NCBI GenBank assembly: GCA_002633025.1
Contig: NMRB01000138.1
Coordinates: 125,053 to 189,052 of the forward strand
DNA from: Notospermus geniculatus
Lineage: Eukaryota; Nemertea; Pilidiophora; Heteronemertea; Lineidae
Reading direction: 5' to 3'
DNA: 64,000 bases
Below, piece after piece: positions 34,701 to 45,629 of the stretch. The translations under genes were made by a program, and so were the position numbers. Numbering within the stretch: position 1 is the first letter of the stretch; the number at the start of each line of letters is the position of its first letter. A model generated the notes under the pieces. That model saw only the letters and a list, made by a program, of their open reading frames with translations. It was not told the DNA's origin and made no database searches.

Positions 34701-37700
34701 TCAAGTCTCATGCTCTTCACCACTGTGCCACTGCGCTCCCTAAAGATAGAACTCAGAGTTGGACTGAGTCCACCAACTCGGACTTTGTTGATAAGCCAAC
34801 ACAACCGGTACCGACACACACCATTGTCGGTCTTTAGGTTGTGAAATTGCTGTCTCGTGACGCACAATCATGTCTCAAAACATCGTCGAACGAGTTGTTA
34901 TCGGGTATATAGCATACCAATGTTTAGAGGATGATTGATTCATGCCCGAGTTGGGAAAATTGAGTCATTATTGAACGTTTGATGAATGCCGTCGGACGTG
35001 CCGTGAAGATAAGATGAAGTGATCGGTTATCCTTGTAAGTAAGCAGTTGAATGCTGGCGCAGAATTACGCAGCCAAAAATAGGTTTACTAAATGAAGTGT
35101 GTTGGTATGTATACCGTGACTAAAGTGATGCCAACATGAGTGAAGAGATTTCTGGCATCCATTGAGTCTGATATTGGCTACGAAAGTGCCAAGTGGTACC
35201 ATGGGGTACCACGGAAATTCTGTGGTGACCACGAGTTGCCACAAGTTGCCGAAAATCAAACATGTTTGATTTCTCACCACGAAAATTGCTCCTAGTTACC
35301 AGTTGTGGTGATGCGTGGCCATCAGCAGCACACGAGACCACTAAGTGGTGACGACTGCTGTAAACCGGCAACCGCCACAAAAATTGCCGACCACGAAAAT
35401 TGCCTGAACGAACAACGAAAGTGGTGACGTGTGCTGCAGGCTTTATTGAAAGACTACAATCCTTAGCCAGCAAGTGCCTTTGACATTTACCGACCTCAGT
35501 GTCTTCGGCTATGAAAGTGGTGCCATGGCCTACCCACACATTTCATTCCTAGACAGTAATTCTTAATCCTGTGGTGACCTCAGACATTTTCAGAACTCCC
35601 TGGTAGAAGGGGTACACGTACTTTTACTTTTATTCACAACCCCACATGTTGGGATTAACAAGTACCGTGGAGATAATGGCCGAAGATTCCACGGTTCCAT
35701 CCCGAATAATCATCTCTGTTTTTCGTATGCATACGATAGCCAGGGGACGAGTCGTTCGTATGTAAAGAGTGGGGAATATTCTGAAGAAGAGTCTCGTTAG
35801 CTGATGGTCTGTGTTTGGGGAATAGAATTGTTTCAGGGAGGGGCGGGGATGAAAGACGTTTGGGTTAGGCAAGTTCGTTATTGTCTTCAGCTGTTTTCTC
35901 ATGACAAACAATATACCGAATCCTTGACGTCATATCGGAAAGAATGGTTAGCAGGTTGTTGCCAATGCTGTCGTGGTCATTAAAGAAATACATGTAGCGA
36001 ACCTCAGAGGTGACAGGCTCTGGTCCAAAACAACAGGAGCAGAAACATCTGAATTTCTGTTGGTTGATGTGAAAACTAATCAACTGGGAGGAGTCTTCGT
36101 CTCAAAATGACTGCGGCACCTTAACATTTGATTCATGATAAGCGATGCACCCGGAACTTCCGTTCGTTGACTCACTAGCCATTCTCTTTGTAAAAAGACT
36201 TCAAAACCACCGTAATTGCTGTTCTGTGCTGCTCTGCCCGTTCGCCTACGGTGTGTTCTATTCTGAATGCAAATTCCCACCAGTCGTTTTATCGCTGAGG
36301 TTGTGGACAGCATTCTGATGGTTTCGTTCGTTTGATGGTCTCAGATGTGTGTGGGGAGGTTCTGGGATGGTTGGATTGGATACAGCAGCTGAACAACATT
36401 TGGTGCGAAAAAAACAGGTCTACTAGAGCAGGAATGAAATCTGGTGACGTTTGCTGACCCAGGGGCAGCGAAGGATCCAGCGTAAGACAGTGAACCAAAA
36501 GTCTCCCTGCCTCAAAACCCCATCAACTCATCCAGGATCAAAGACCTGGTAAACCAATCTTCCGTTTTGTCTAATGCAGGCTAACCACACAAGACCTTGC
36601 AACCTTCTGCTGCTTGTGACCGGATCTGCACAGCATGCCACAGCAATTATTTAGCGTCTTAGAAGCGGTAAACGCTCCGTCATTCACAAATGAGTTGCTT
36701 GCACCTTGGCCAGAGAAATCGATAACGCGGTCTCCCCAGCACGACCGCGCCATGATGCATGTCATCTTATCTTAATAACATCACGGGCAAATGTGATCTC
36801 TACAAAGAAGAAACGCTCATCAAATGAAATTTGTAGAAGAGTTGTGGTGGTGGGTTGGAAGCTGTGGAGTTGATTCTGAAGGTATAGATGGATATTCAAT
36901 GACGTCATCACCCGATGTAAACATGCTGCGTGCGCAAACTGGCGCCCTGTTCCACCAATGACGTTACGTCATTTGATGTGCGCACGCAAACTGGCGCTGT
37001 TGATGACGTCATTTTGTATACAAAAACAGCAGAATGCAACCCGTCTATCACGGGGAGGGGGTTGATTCTTGAGGGACCTGGTGTTCCTGTGGGTCCAATG
37101 CCTCATGGCGTCTTGAAGCTGAGCTCCGACCACCTTCTACAAACCTCCAGCTCCCTTCCTATCCCCCTTAGATCCGTCTGATGTCTGAAGGTGTCACAAT
37201 GGAAAGGGTTGGTTACCCAAGGACCCAGTGTCTCTCTGGGGTACTTCTGCCGATGTTCCAAGGCCTGATGGTTCCTTGAAGCTCAGCCTAAGGCCACCTT
37301 CTACAAACCGCCAGGTCCACCTTGGCTCGTCTGATATCTGAAGGTATCACAATGGAAAGGGTTGGTTACCCAGGGACCCAGTGTCTCTCTGGGGTACTTC
37401 TGCTGATGTTCCAAGGCTGGTTCCTTGAAGTTCAGCCTAAGGCCACCTTCTACGAACCGCCAGCTCCCGTTGCAACCACATCAGATCCACACTGAAGGTA
37501 TTGCTTGGGAAGGCAGTTGGTTCCAACCCCAGGAACCCAAAATCACTCTTGGATGCTTTCGTCATTGGTCCATTGTCCAGTGGCTTCTTGAAGCACAGCC
37601 TACAGCCACATTCTTCGAATCTCCAAGTCCCTTCTTTCTCATCTGCGTAGATCCGCCCAACTGACTCCAAGCCATCCATCCTTGAGACCAACCAATCCAC

Positions 37701-40700
37701 CTATGATATCCTCCAAGTTTCCTCTCCTGTCGGCCTACTCGTACATTACTTCCATCTTTGTCTGCCTTGATACCAACACTGGACACCCACACCGTCTTTG
37801 ACCAGCATTTTGTGAACTCGTATCTTTCATCCTTGTCTGGCTTCAAGCCGTACCTGTCTGACTTGTATACTTCCCGTCTCAGATTATCTTCTGTTCCTTC
37901 GGCTTTTGTCCATCAGTCACCTCCTCATGTTGCTCCAATATGTACCAATAATCACCTTTGGTCGTATCCGTGTTACCTTTAGGCCAATCCAGCCACCTAC
38001 TCAAAACACTAGTCAATTCTAACAATATCAGTAGTCGTTGTCCGTCTAAGGCTGGTGATATCCACCTCTTCGAAATCTCTTGTGTTCCTATAAGTAATCG
38101 GCCGTGATAAATCAATATAATCGTACCGGGGTACATGTCCAGTTTGGGTCTCGTCCTTAGACATCATTATTGTCAGAGAAATCCGTCTGCCAAGTGGGAA
38201 ACAATTCATGTTATTTGATTGAGGGCCGGTGATTGCAGAAGATTGTCTGTTGGCAACGAGGTTTCTCCTGTCGTGAAGGGGCAAAAGACGAGCTGTGCAA
38301 GAGACAGAAGATTGCCGAAGTTTGCCTTGTGACTTGAAAACTTCTTCTAGTCTCAAGGGGCAAAGATGTAGCACGTATCGTGCTACAGCTCTGAGTGTTG
38401 CACGTTCTAGCTGTCAGTGTGACAAGGTAGTTGTCAAGCCGTAGACTCATCCGCTAAGGTACTGTCACACTGAGCTAGTTCTCAAAACGCCCTGTCCCGA
38501 TCTAAAAAAATCGTAAAACGGGCTAGAACGTGTAATGTTGGCCAAATAATGTCTCGAAGTGCTGGAGCACCCTTCCCATCCGAGCCCGTCCATGAAGTTC
38601 GTAAAATAAAAGACTGTAAAAAGTTGCCACTACGTCCACTCTGTTCGCACACAGTTTGAGCCCGTTCTGCAACATTTTCAAGAACGTACTGAAAACTAGC
38701 TCACTGTGATTGAGGCATTAAATGGCAATAGTTCTGCCTACAGACAACTTTGGCAAGAGAACATCTCCCAGTCTCAAGGGGACAAGACGAAGCACGTATG
38801 GTGCTACAGCTACAGCTCTGAGAGTTGCACATCCCAGCTGTGAGCATGAAAGGGTTGTTGTCAAGCCCAGTTCTTTGCTTCCTAAGGGGTGGAACGGTGA
38901 CCTGCTACGTACCCCTGTACTCTGAGAGTTCTAGCTGTCAGTGTGAAAGGACTTTTGTCAAGCCACAGCGTCGTTGTCCCTTAAATGGCAATAGTTTTGC
39001 CTGCAGACAACTCCCAGAACCCCATGTTTTCCCCTTCAAGCTACAAGATTGTGACAACATCATATCATCCAAGAATCTCCATACAGAACGAAAGGAAAAA
39101 AGAAAATAAATTGGAAAATTCGATTCACATAATCTGTTTTCGGCGTAGCTTGCCCATGATTTACCGGCTAATACAGAATCGATGTTTATCTTGTCTTTGA
39201 CCCACGGGATTGGATCAATGGCGAATACAATTTCATCATTATCAAAGTGTACCGTGCCTGTTACTAGCTGATGAAGTGACGCTTCCCACACGGCGGTGGT
39301 TGGAGGTGTTGGGTTGCGGATGGCTGCGGATCCGGTGGTTTGAAAGTGGAATCAACACCACGTGCACCTCTGGGGTTGTGGGTTTGAGTCCTAGCCTGAC
39401 TTGCTCTCCTTGTGAGAGAGACAAGAGGGCAACATTCTTAGGCCAAGCTGGCATGATAATATGTGTGGCGGTCTGGGAAAACCCGTCGGAAGTCACTGAA
39501 TGATCAACAAGGGTTGTTAGATTGCCTGTGCATTGATCTGCTACTGTTTACCTGTTACGTAGTACATTTCAGCCACTGAAATATGCAGGTTCACTGAGGC
39601 CAGAAACACTTTCCTCAAACGTGACAACCGACGGTTTTCCTAGACCGCCTCACATATTCATGTAAACCCACTAAAGAGGACAAGAAACATATCTTCTTGT
39701 TCCTCGGCCTAACTTTTTATGAAATGTTAATCAACCTCCTTGAGATATTTCATCATGTTTACCCAAACTAATTAGTTCGTTCCACGAGTCAATAAGACTC
39801 CTTATACTTGCAAAAATATGGTCTGCAGACGTCCCCTGAATGAGTCTTTGTTACGACTCAAAGGATCTTGAATAAGTTCGGTCGTTTTAGACGATATTTC
39901 TTTCAAGGGGGAAGTTGACATTGTAACCAACGTCCTAACCACTCGGGTTTGTTTAGAACAGCAGGATTATGTCAATATCGTTGATGTCTCGTCTGATATC
40001 GGGTGACATTTCCAAGTCCGCTTCCACCCAGCTCTAGATCATCAACAAATAGAACGTTCCCCAACAGAAGTTAATGGCTGTTGTTTTTCTTTTCTTCCAG
40101 GTTTTATCCCCAGCCCTCCGTGCCATCTGAATGCGACCTCCATATCGCCACTCAAAATCATCGTCACGTGGCAACGGCCTATCAATGTCAGTTTACGATT
40201 CATCAAAGGATATACTATGTATTACTACAGGTCAAAGTTCAAGGACAAAGGTGAGTAGCTTCTCCAAGGTGAAGGTCAGACTTCAAGATCAAGGTCGAAG
40301 TGTGTTTTTGGTGATGAGGCGGTGACTATGTCATCCAAAATGAAGAATTTTTGAAAATGATCGTCATGAATGTTAGGATTTTGAAATGCCCTGTCAATAG
40401 CAATATATCCCGACAGTTCCACCTTTTTGTTCTGCCCCTCCTGGCGCCACCTAGCAGCAGGGGCCACTTACCGCGTGGTGTTTTCGGTTCCCTTTGATCT
40501 CTCCTTCTCACAATGGAACACAGATCCTGCTACAAAATGCATCGATTAACTGCCATGCTTTCTGAGTATATGGCCGATAATCCACACCACAAATCATTCT
40601 AATGGGTTCTCTCTTGACGGCTACATGACTCATACTGTCATGGATTGGAGGCTGGTTACTTAAAGGGTATGTCCTGACTGCTACGCTGAGGTCCATGAGA

Positions 40701-43700
40701 CTGCCAGGCAGAGGACCTAACGTCCAGACTGCCAGGCTGAGGACTTGAACAAAATGTCCAGACTGCCAGGCTGAGGACTTGAACAAAATGTCCAGACTGC
40801 CAGGCTGAGGACTTGAATGAAATGTCCACACTACCAGGCTGAGGACTTGAACGAAATGTCCAGACTGCCAGGCTGAGGACTTGAACGAAATGTCCACACT
40901 ACCAGGCTGAGGACTTGAACGAAATGTCCAGACTGCCAGGCTGAGGACTTGAACGAAATGTCCAGATTGCCAGACTGAGGACTTGAACAGAATGTCCAGA
41001 CTGCCAAGCTGAAGACTTGAATGAAATGTCCAGACTGCCAGGCTGAGGACTCGAAGGAAATGTCCAGACTGCCAGGCTGAGGACTTGAACGAAATGTCCA
41101 GACTGCCAGGCTGAGGACTCGAAGGAAATGTCCAGACTATGGTGGTGTGACGGTGGTGTTTGTTTTAACAGCGGACTGCGACCATCCTCTGCCACAAAAC
41201 ACAGAAACACAACTCAGCTTTTACTAATCATAACATGCTACATGATGTTAATTTTTTGTCCAAGCCTCTTCTTTATGACGTAGCTCGTGGAGCTGATATC
41301 CATTGCCAACATCCAGACACCGAAGTCTTGTCATTTTCCATTGATACCATCACTGTCTATTGTCCGTGGAAAATCGCGGTTCCAGCGTGATGGATAAAAA
41401 GACGTTGTGGAGAATGACAGAGGGATTATGGCCGTCATGTGAGGAATTGCCGTTTATGCCCCGGAGGTGTAATTCACAGGATGTATCGGAATAAATGCAT
41501 CTAAATGAGGCCTACATTAGATGAAGTGTCTCTTGTGGCCAGTAGGGACAGAAACGGAAACCTTCTTCCATTGTTCTGTTTGGCCCACAGCAAGACTACA
41601 TGTCAGGGTTTCCGCCAGGATTTTTTTCCAGGGTACGACCTGGGGGGGGGGGGAGAAAAAAAATTCAAAAATTTTTTTTTTTCAAATTTGTTTTTTTCTG
41701 TTACTAATGGCCTCCAGAGTCATTTTTTACACTCCAGAATGCAAAATTAGTCTTCCTTCTGCATGAAAGTTGCATTTGAAATGTAACAAATTTAAGAAAA
41801 ACATTACTGAAGTGATTTTTTCAGGGTACTATATCGTACCCTCAGATTTCTTTAGGGTACTATATTTGTACCCAAAGTACCCTCTGGCGGGGACCCTGCA
41901 TGTATATCCACAGAGCATTTCTTTGTAAACAAGGAGTGAAAAATATTGAGTTGGGATCCAAGTGCCAAATATGGCATTCCTGGCTCTACAGACAATACAA
42001 TGTATTGGGTTAATAAATGTAAATGTACAGCAGGAGGAAACCGGAGTGCCCGGAGAAAACCTGCACTGTCAAAGAAAGTTGTCTTCTCTATCACTTCAGG
42101 GGCGGATCCAGGATTTGGGAAAAGGGGGGGGCACCCTGTGCTACTAAACGTTGAAATCTGCAGTGAATTTCAAAGATTTGCCCCAAATTCCAGAATTTGA
42201 CAGTCGATTTTACAGATTTGTTGGCCAAAAGGGGGTACGTACCCCTGTGTGCCCCCCTTGGATCCGCGCCTGCACATGAAGAATGGGTCCGACTGGGGAT
42301 CAAACCCGCAACCTCAGAGGTGACAGGCACCGATGTTTCCACTGCCCCACTCTGACAGCCCCAACCAGAAATCTCCATCTCTGTTTGCACACGGTCGTCA
42401 CGAGCAGCGGGAAACGCTATACATTAATCGAATTTATTCCATTCGTTTGTTGAAAATATCCGAATGAACATAACAAAAAAATAATTCCACCATCAATCAT
42501 CGGGGAACGAGTCTCAAAGACCGATAAAATTACTCATTAAAACACCTACTGGGCCATTAATTACGAGAGCGTGGGGCGGGTATTGGTAATCTATCAAAGT
42601 GTCTGGGTCGGCAAACTAATTAGTGATCCCTCCATGGTCATGTTCAGAAGCAGATGGTGAATTTTTGACAAAGATGGCTTATTATCTGTCGAGATATTAT
42701 CAGAAATCTGCCTCTTGGGGTTTGTCGTGGTGTCTGTGTGGAGCTATGAAGCCAGCATGTCTAGCTGTCCTGCCCTGTCTATTCTATACACAACCACAGG
42801 CACAGTCCTGGCTGAGTTTGTAAGCCTACTTATGAAGAGGGTGCCAAGAATGCAAGAATGTCAGCTATGGCTACAATAGGGCAAGTTGACAGGTCCCACC
42901 CTGGGGCCAGTACCTTGGGGCCGCAGAGGTGCAGTGGCTGAGCCTTAGACTAGAGACCGAGAGGTCATGGGTTCGATTCCCAGCCGAGTCGCCACTTTGT
43001 ATTCTCACCTGGTCTGAAAGGATCAAGTGATATGTTGAATGAGCTCCTCAAGTTTCTTAGGAAGTTTTCTGGAGAGATTGGCGTATGTGAAGCACTTTGA
43101 AACTGTATTACATGTACAGTGAAAGGCGCTAGATAAAAGCTCTGTTGCCAAGCTTATTAAAAGCTTATTGCCAAGTTTCTGTTTTTCCACTCTTTTCAGG
43201 TCAACTTCCGAAGCCGATTCAACTGTTTAGCACGGCCACGTACCGTGACATCAAGACGCTGAACCCAGGAACTAATTTCTCAATCTATCTTCTTGTCAAT
43301 TTTACCAATAACGTCTCGTTAAGGTCGAACACGGTTTGGGTAATTACCGAAGGATATGGACCTGATAGAGGTACGTTAGGAACCTTTAATGCAACAGATT
43401 TTAACAGTTGATTCCTGTGACGATGTGGGTATGTCATCAGGGGCGGATCCAGGATCCAGGGGATCTAAGGATGGTGGCTACAGGCCACTGTAAGGAAGGT
43501 TTGCCCCAAGGGGTCCCCTGCCATTCCTAGGAAGAATCGTTGGTTGCCAAGTGGGGGGAAGTGTCTGACTGGCCCCATTAGTTATTACGCTAGACCCTAA
43601 ATTTTGACAACAGGCAACTTTTTCTACAGTTAATTTGAACCTGTGCATCATCCAACCTTTAACTTGTGTCTCTGATTTCGAAATTATCACTTCCAGCATG

Positions 43701-45629
43701 TGTTTGTGACCCAATGGGAGCCATCAACACATCCATATGCGACGCCATCACTGGACAATGTCCGTGTCAAGGGTTGTATGCAGGGAAGCGATGTGACACA
43801 TGCCGGCCCGGCTACTATCGGTTCCCAAAATCCCCATGTGCGCCATGTCCTTGTAATCGGACTGTCTCTACCGGTGTGTGCAGCGCAGGTACGTAAGGAA
43901 GAATTGTAGTGCTTTATACCTTGAGATATTAAGGCCTTTGGTCACTTCACATTTGGACTACCCCCCTCCCCCCCCGAGTCCTGGCCTGAGATAATTTGGG
44001 CTGTCAAAAAGTCGCCCACTCTATCACATGACAAATGGTTCCAACCAAGGATTGAACCCAGAACCTCAGAGGTGACAGTGTCAGTGTTTCCACTGCACCA
44101 CTCATGATTTTGACAGAGGACATTTCCTTTCTTGCTTAGATCACAACCAAGTTCAATGCATGTGCCGTGGTGACAACATTGGGCCAAGGTGCGAAATATG
44201 TAAAAACGGTTACTTCGTCGAGAGGAACTCTGCATTATGTAAACTGTGTGTTTGCCATGGAAACGCTAAATTGAATTCTCCGCACATTTGCGACGAAAAT
44301 ACAGGTAAGTGATAGTTTATTGACGTATAATAAACAGAACTGTGACGCCAAGTTATTGTTTGTTGAAAGTGACACAGACACAGGATGAGACATAAGCTGA
44401 TAACATTGTGTGGTATGAGATGTAGTCCCAGGATCAATGGTCCTGCTTTATTGTCATAAAAGATTAAGGTATGGGCTCTTTCCTCACACCTAATCCTGAG
44501 TATTTTTGTGGGGGACATCTGTTCTTAGAACTAATCTGCCCTCTGGTTTCTCAGTGGGAACCTGGTCAATTGAAGTAATGGCTGTATCCTGTATTACCCA
44601 GTATACTGTAGTGTAGAGTATGGCTCTTACTGCAGTCACCCATACCCCACTGATCACTAGTGTCGATATCACTTCTCTCTATCCTCAGGCAAATGTTTCG
44701 AATGTCAATACAACACGACTGGCGACCATTGTGACAGGTGTTTGCCAGGATTTATCGGCGATCCTATCGCGGCAAAGAATTGTACAAAATTTGGTAAGTG
44801 TACGCTGAAATGTTGAATCAAGAGTAGGTTTTGTTTTCAGGAGGAAACTCGAACCCCAAGAAAAATATTGTTTAGTTAGCACCCTCCACATTGGTGCAGG
44901 TGTGGCGTAGAGAACTATGGCAATAATAGTTTGGCCTAGAGACACTATGGCAGTTGTAGGTGTGGCCTGGAGACACTGTGGCAGTCATAGTGTGGCCTAG
45001 AGACAATATGGCAGTCGTAGTGTGGCCTGGAACCACTATGACAGTTGAAGGTGTGGCCTGGAGACAATATGGCAGTTGTAGTGTGGCCTACAGACAATAT
45101 GGTAGTCACAGTGTGGCGTGGATGGAGACACTATGGCAGTTGTAGTGTTGCCTAGAGACACTATGGCAGTTGTAGTGTAGCCTAGAGGCACTATGGCAGT
45201 CATGTTCATGCTGTAAAACAGCAGAAATCAACATACGTAAACTTCACTTGACTCTCTATATTTGTTGCAGAAGTTGACAACACCGTGCCCACCACCCCAG
45301 TCGACATCTACAAAAAGTTAACCCACCGCGGTCACGTCGTGATTGGTGTCTCCGTCACCTTTGGAATGATATTTTTTGTTATAATAGGCGTCCTCGGATG
45401 TAAGCGGTACTTAAACTGGCGCCGATGGCAGCCACAGCCATTTTGGACGGTGGAGTTGAAGGACGATCACGAAACTGTCAGTTTTTCATCGATGGTTGAT
45501 CAGGAATATCAGAACGTGGATGCAGCGTTGCTCATGGACGATGTTGGGTATTACGACCGCAGCATGCAGGGACAGTTACGTGTGAAAAGTCCAGAAAACA
45601 CTCCGTCATATCATTCCATTAATGCTTAA
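28793..45629 (+). CDS. MEGF9: MEGF9-like type I membrane protein with laminin-type EGF repeats, complete
   Basis: Exons: 28793-29330, 43200-43370, 43697-43888, 44140-44304, 44689-44793, 45271-45629 (stop TAA). They give 509 residues, and every intron is in phase 1. The order is signal peptide (about residues 1-27, hydrophobic IRSNILLLCLLSN), a Thr/Ser/Pro-rich mucin-like region up to about residue 180, a globular segment (exon 2), three laminin-type EGF modules, one transmembrane helix and a cytoplasmic tail of about 80 residues. The tail motif PFWTVELKDD followed by SFSS corresponds to the PFWTIELKED..SFSS tail of vertebrate MEGF9, which makes the family call specific. Vertebrate MEGF9 has five EGF modules, so this form is shorter. 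Its ligand and function are poorly known even in vertebrates. The ATG at 28793 is chosen because the signal peptide follows it. Confidence 0.9.
30141..30526. repeat. Tandem repeat, about 55-62 bp unit, 7 copies
   Basis: The unit is CAGCCATTTGGTGATCCTCA, GTGACCTCTCAAACATGAC, AGTAGAGTAATACATGTATA, with an ACATGT segment missing in some copies. It ends at a single N (30527), which suggests the assembly collapsed or broke here, so the true copy number may be higher. Confidence 0.9.
30528..30925. repeat. Degenerate dispersed repeat with an internal CA microsatellite
   Basis: Two related modules (GGTATGAAAACCTAAGGGTAG and GACAAACCTAGGGGTAGGATG words, each followed by GTTAAAGGAG or GTTGAAGGAG and GACGGAC) flank a CA/GA-CA microsatellite at 30818-30862. 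The right side ends ATCTTGATGATCTGGAACC. No coding potential. Confidence 0.5.
31795..31905 (+). mobile_element. SINE fragment (family B)
   Basis: GGTCCCAGGTTCGATCCCCG is a good tRNA-like B box. It is followed by GTCAGACGTGGTCTTCATC and GGGCACTCCAGTTTCCTCC, the family-B tail seen in reverse at 17290-17460 and 42028-42096. The 5' part has decayed. Confidence 0.6.
32594..32766. mobile_element. CAGGCGCGGATCC-family MITE, inverted copy
   Basis: The ends are CAGGCGCGGATCCAATG and ATCCTGGATATACCCCTG. The flanks TGCAT (32589-32593) and TCCAT (32767-32771) match at four of five positions, consistent with an old 5-bp duplication. The interior (AAATCTGTAAAATCGACCG, TTGAAATTCACCGCAGATTT) is the reverse complement of the copies at 11611 and 42097. 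Confidence 0.8.
33398..33647. mobile_element. Long-arm foldback MITE (250 bp)
   Basis: The inverted arms are about 75 bases each: ATCAATAGAC, then TATCACTCCAAAAGAGTGC and AGCACCTGACGGGTCCAGC, mirrored at 33575-33647. The core is about 100 bp, with GACGTCA-type words. It is flanked on both sides by a degenerate (ATCA)n tract (33300-33400 and 33650-33740). No transposase, no clear duplication. Confidence 0.85.
34533..34740 (-). mobile_element. tRNA-derived SINE, family A, copy
   Basis: On the minus strand it starts near a GGAGCGCAGTGGCACAGTGG-type head with a B-box region GGTTTGATTCCCGACCCAG, and ends with the tail GAAGCACTTTGAGACTGTAT. It aligns with the plus-strand copy at 42922-43140 and the minus copy at 60222-60430. 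Confidence 0.75.
37064..37640. repeat. Tandem repeat, about 140-160 bp unit, 4 diverged copies
   Basis: The repeated words are GGGACCCAGTGTCTCTCTGG, GGTACTTCTGCCGATGTTCC, GGTTCCTTGAAGCTCAGCC, TAAGGCCACCTTCTAC and GGTATCACAATGGAAAGGG. The middle two copies are closest; the outer ones are diverged. Confidence 0.8.
38210..39010. repeat. Diverged long duplication
   Basis: Modules such as TCTAGCTGTCAGTGTGA, TTGTCAAGCC, GGCAATAGTTCTGCCTACAG (and GGCAATAGTTTTGCCTGCAG) and AGCACGTAT(G/C)GTGCTACAGC occur two or three times in this 800-bp stretch, some inverted. It looks like an old, rearranged tandem or inverted duplication. No coding function seen. Confidence 0.5.
40710..41140. repeat. Minisatellite, about 34-bp unit, about 13 copies
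   Basis: The unit is ATGTCCAGACTGCCAGGCTG followed by AGGACTTGAACGAA. The open frames across it encode a repeated peptide only because the unit lacks stops in some frames; codon-level conservation between copies is not seen, so I treat it as non-coding. Confidence 0.9.
42028..42361 (-). mobile_element. tRNA-derived SINE, family B, split by an inserted MITE
   Basis: The two halves, 42028-42096 and 42273-42361, together align with the uninterrupted copy at 17290-17460 (GGAGGAAACCGGAGTGCCC ... GACTGGGGATCAAACCC ... CACTCTGACAGCC). The interruption is the element at 42097-42272. Confidence 0.75.
42097..42272. mobile_element. CAGGGGCGGATCC-family MITE inserted into a SINE
   Basis: The ends are CAGGGGCGGATCCAGGATTT and TTGGATCCGCGCCTG; length 176 bp. 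The flanks CACTT and CACAT match at four of five positions. Its interior is nearly identical to the copy at 11611-11776, so this insertion is relatively young. Removing it restores the family-B SINE. Confidence 0.88.
42922..43140 (+). mobile_element. tRNA-derived SINE, family A, best-preserved copy
   Basis: The head is GCAGAGGTGCAGTGGCTGAG, the B box GGTTCGATTCCCAGCC, the body ATCAAGTGATATGTTGAATG, and the tail GTGAAGCACTTTGAAACTGT with GAAAGGCGCTAGATAAAAGC. It looks like a tRNA gene at its 5' end but cannot fold into a full cloverleaf as read, so it is a SINE and not a tRNA gene. It sits just before MEGF9-like exon 2. Confidence 0.8.
43438..43600. mobile_element. CAGGGGCGGATCC-family element, truncated
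   Basis: The left end CAGGGGCGGATCCAGGATCC starts at 43438 after GTCAT. No convincing right terminus or duplication was found before exon 43697-43888. It lies in MEGF9-like intron 2. Confidence 0.5.
43697..44793 (+). other. MEGF9-like laminin-type EGF modules (exons 3-5)
   Basis: Module 1: CVCDPMGAINTSICDAITG, CPCQGLYAGKRCDTCRPGYY. Module 2 begins CAPCPCNRTVSTGVC and continues across the exon junction with CMCRGDNIGPRCEICKNGY. Module 3: CKLCVCHGNAKLN, then across the next junction CFECQYNTTGDHCDRCLPGF. The eight-cysteine spacing with GxxC..C..GY/F is that of laminin EGF-like domains. N-glycosylation sequons are present (NRT, NTT, NCT). Confidence 0.9.
43980..44115 (-). mobile_element. SINE fragment (family B)
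   Basis: On the minus strand: GTGGTGCAGTGGAAACACTG, CACCTCTGAGGTTCTGGG, TTCAATCCTTGGTTGGAACC. It matches the copies at 17290 and 52300. It lies in the MEGF9-like intron between exons 3 and 4. Confidence 0.65.
44895..45205. repeat. Minisatellite, about 30-bp unit, about 10 copies
   Basis: The unit is TGTGGCCTAGAGACACTATG followed by GCAGTYGTAG. Copies vary (GGAGACAATATGG, ACAGACAATATGG). It lies in the last intron of the MEGF9-like gene. Confidence 0.9.
45271..45629 (+). other. MEGF9-like transmembrane helix and cytoplasmic tail (last exon)
   Basis: A stalk (VDNTVPTTPVDIYKKL) is followed by the helix VVIGVSVTFGMIFFVIIGVL, then CKRYLNWRRW as a basic stop-transfer. The tail carries PFWTVELKDD, SFSSMVDQEY and a final SYHSINA. 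The YQNV and YYDRS stretches are possible phosphotyrosine sites (inference only). Confidence 0.88.

Larger units (their letters stand above)
29331..43199 (+). other. Intron 1 of the MEGF9-like gene (13.9 kb)
   Basis: Bounded by GTAAGA (after TTGG) and TCTTTTCAG (before GTCAACTTCC), phase 1. No conserved exon was recognised inside. It holds SINEs (31795, 34533, 42028, 42922), DNA transposons (32594, 33398, 42097), a microsatellite and several tandem arrays listed separately. Stretches at 35.0-36.9, 39.5-40.7 and 41.2-42.0 kb show nothing I can name, apart from runs of small palindromic GTGGT/ACCAC words at 35.15-35.53 kb. Confidence 0.85.

Noticed and set aside
40508-41210. Long open frames encoding a repeated peptide
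   Set aside because: They are produced by the 34-bp minisatellite. Several frames are open at once and no conserved protein is recognisable.
42922-43000. tRNA gene with a good B box (GGTTCGATTCC)
   Set aside because: The 5' part does not form a complete acceptor/anticodon cloverleaf, the sequence continues into a SINE body and tail, and homologous copies lie at 34533 and 60222.
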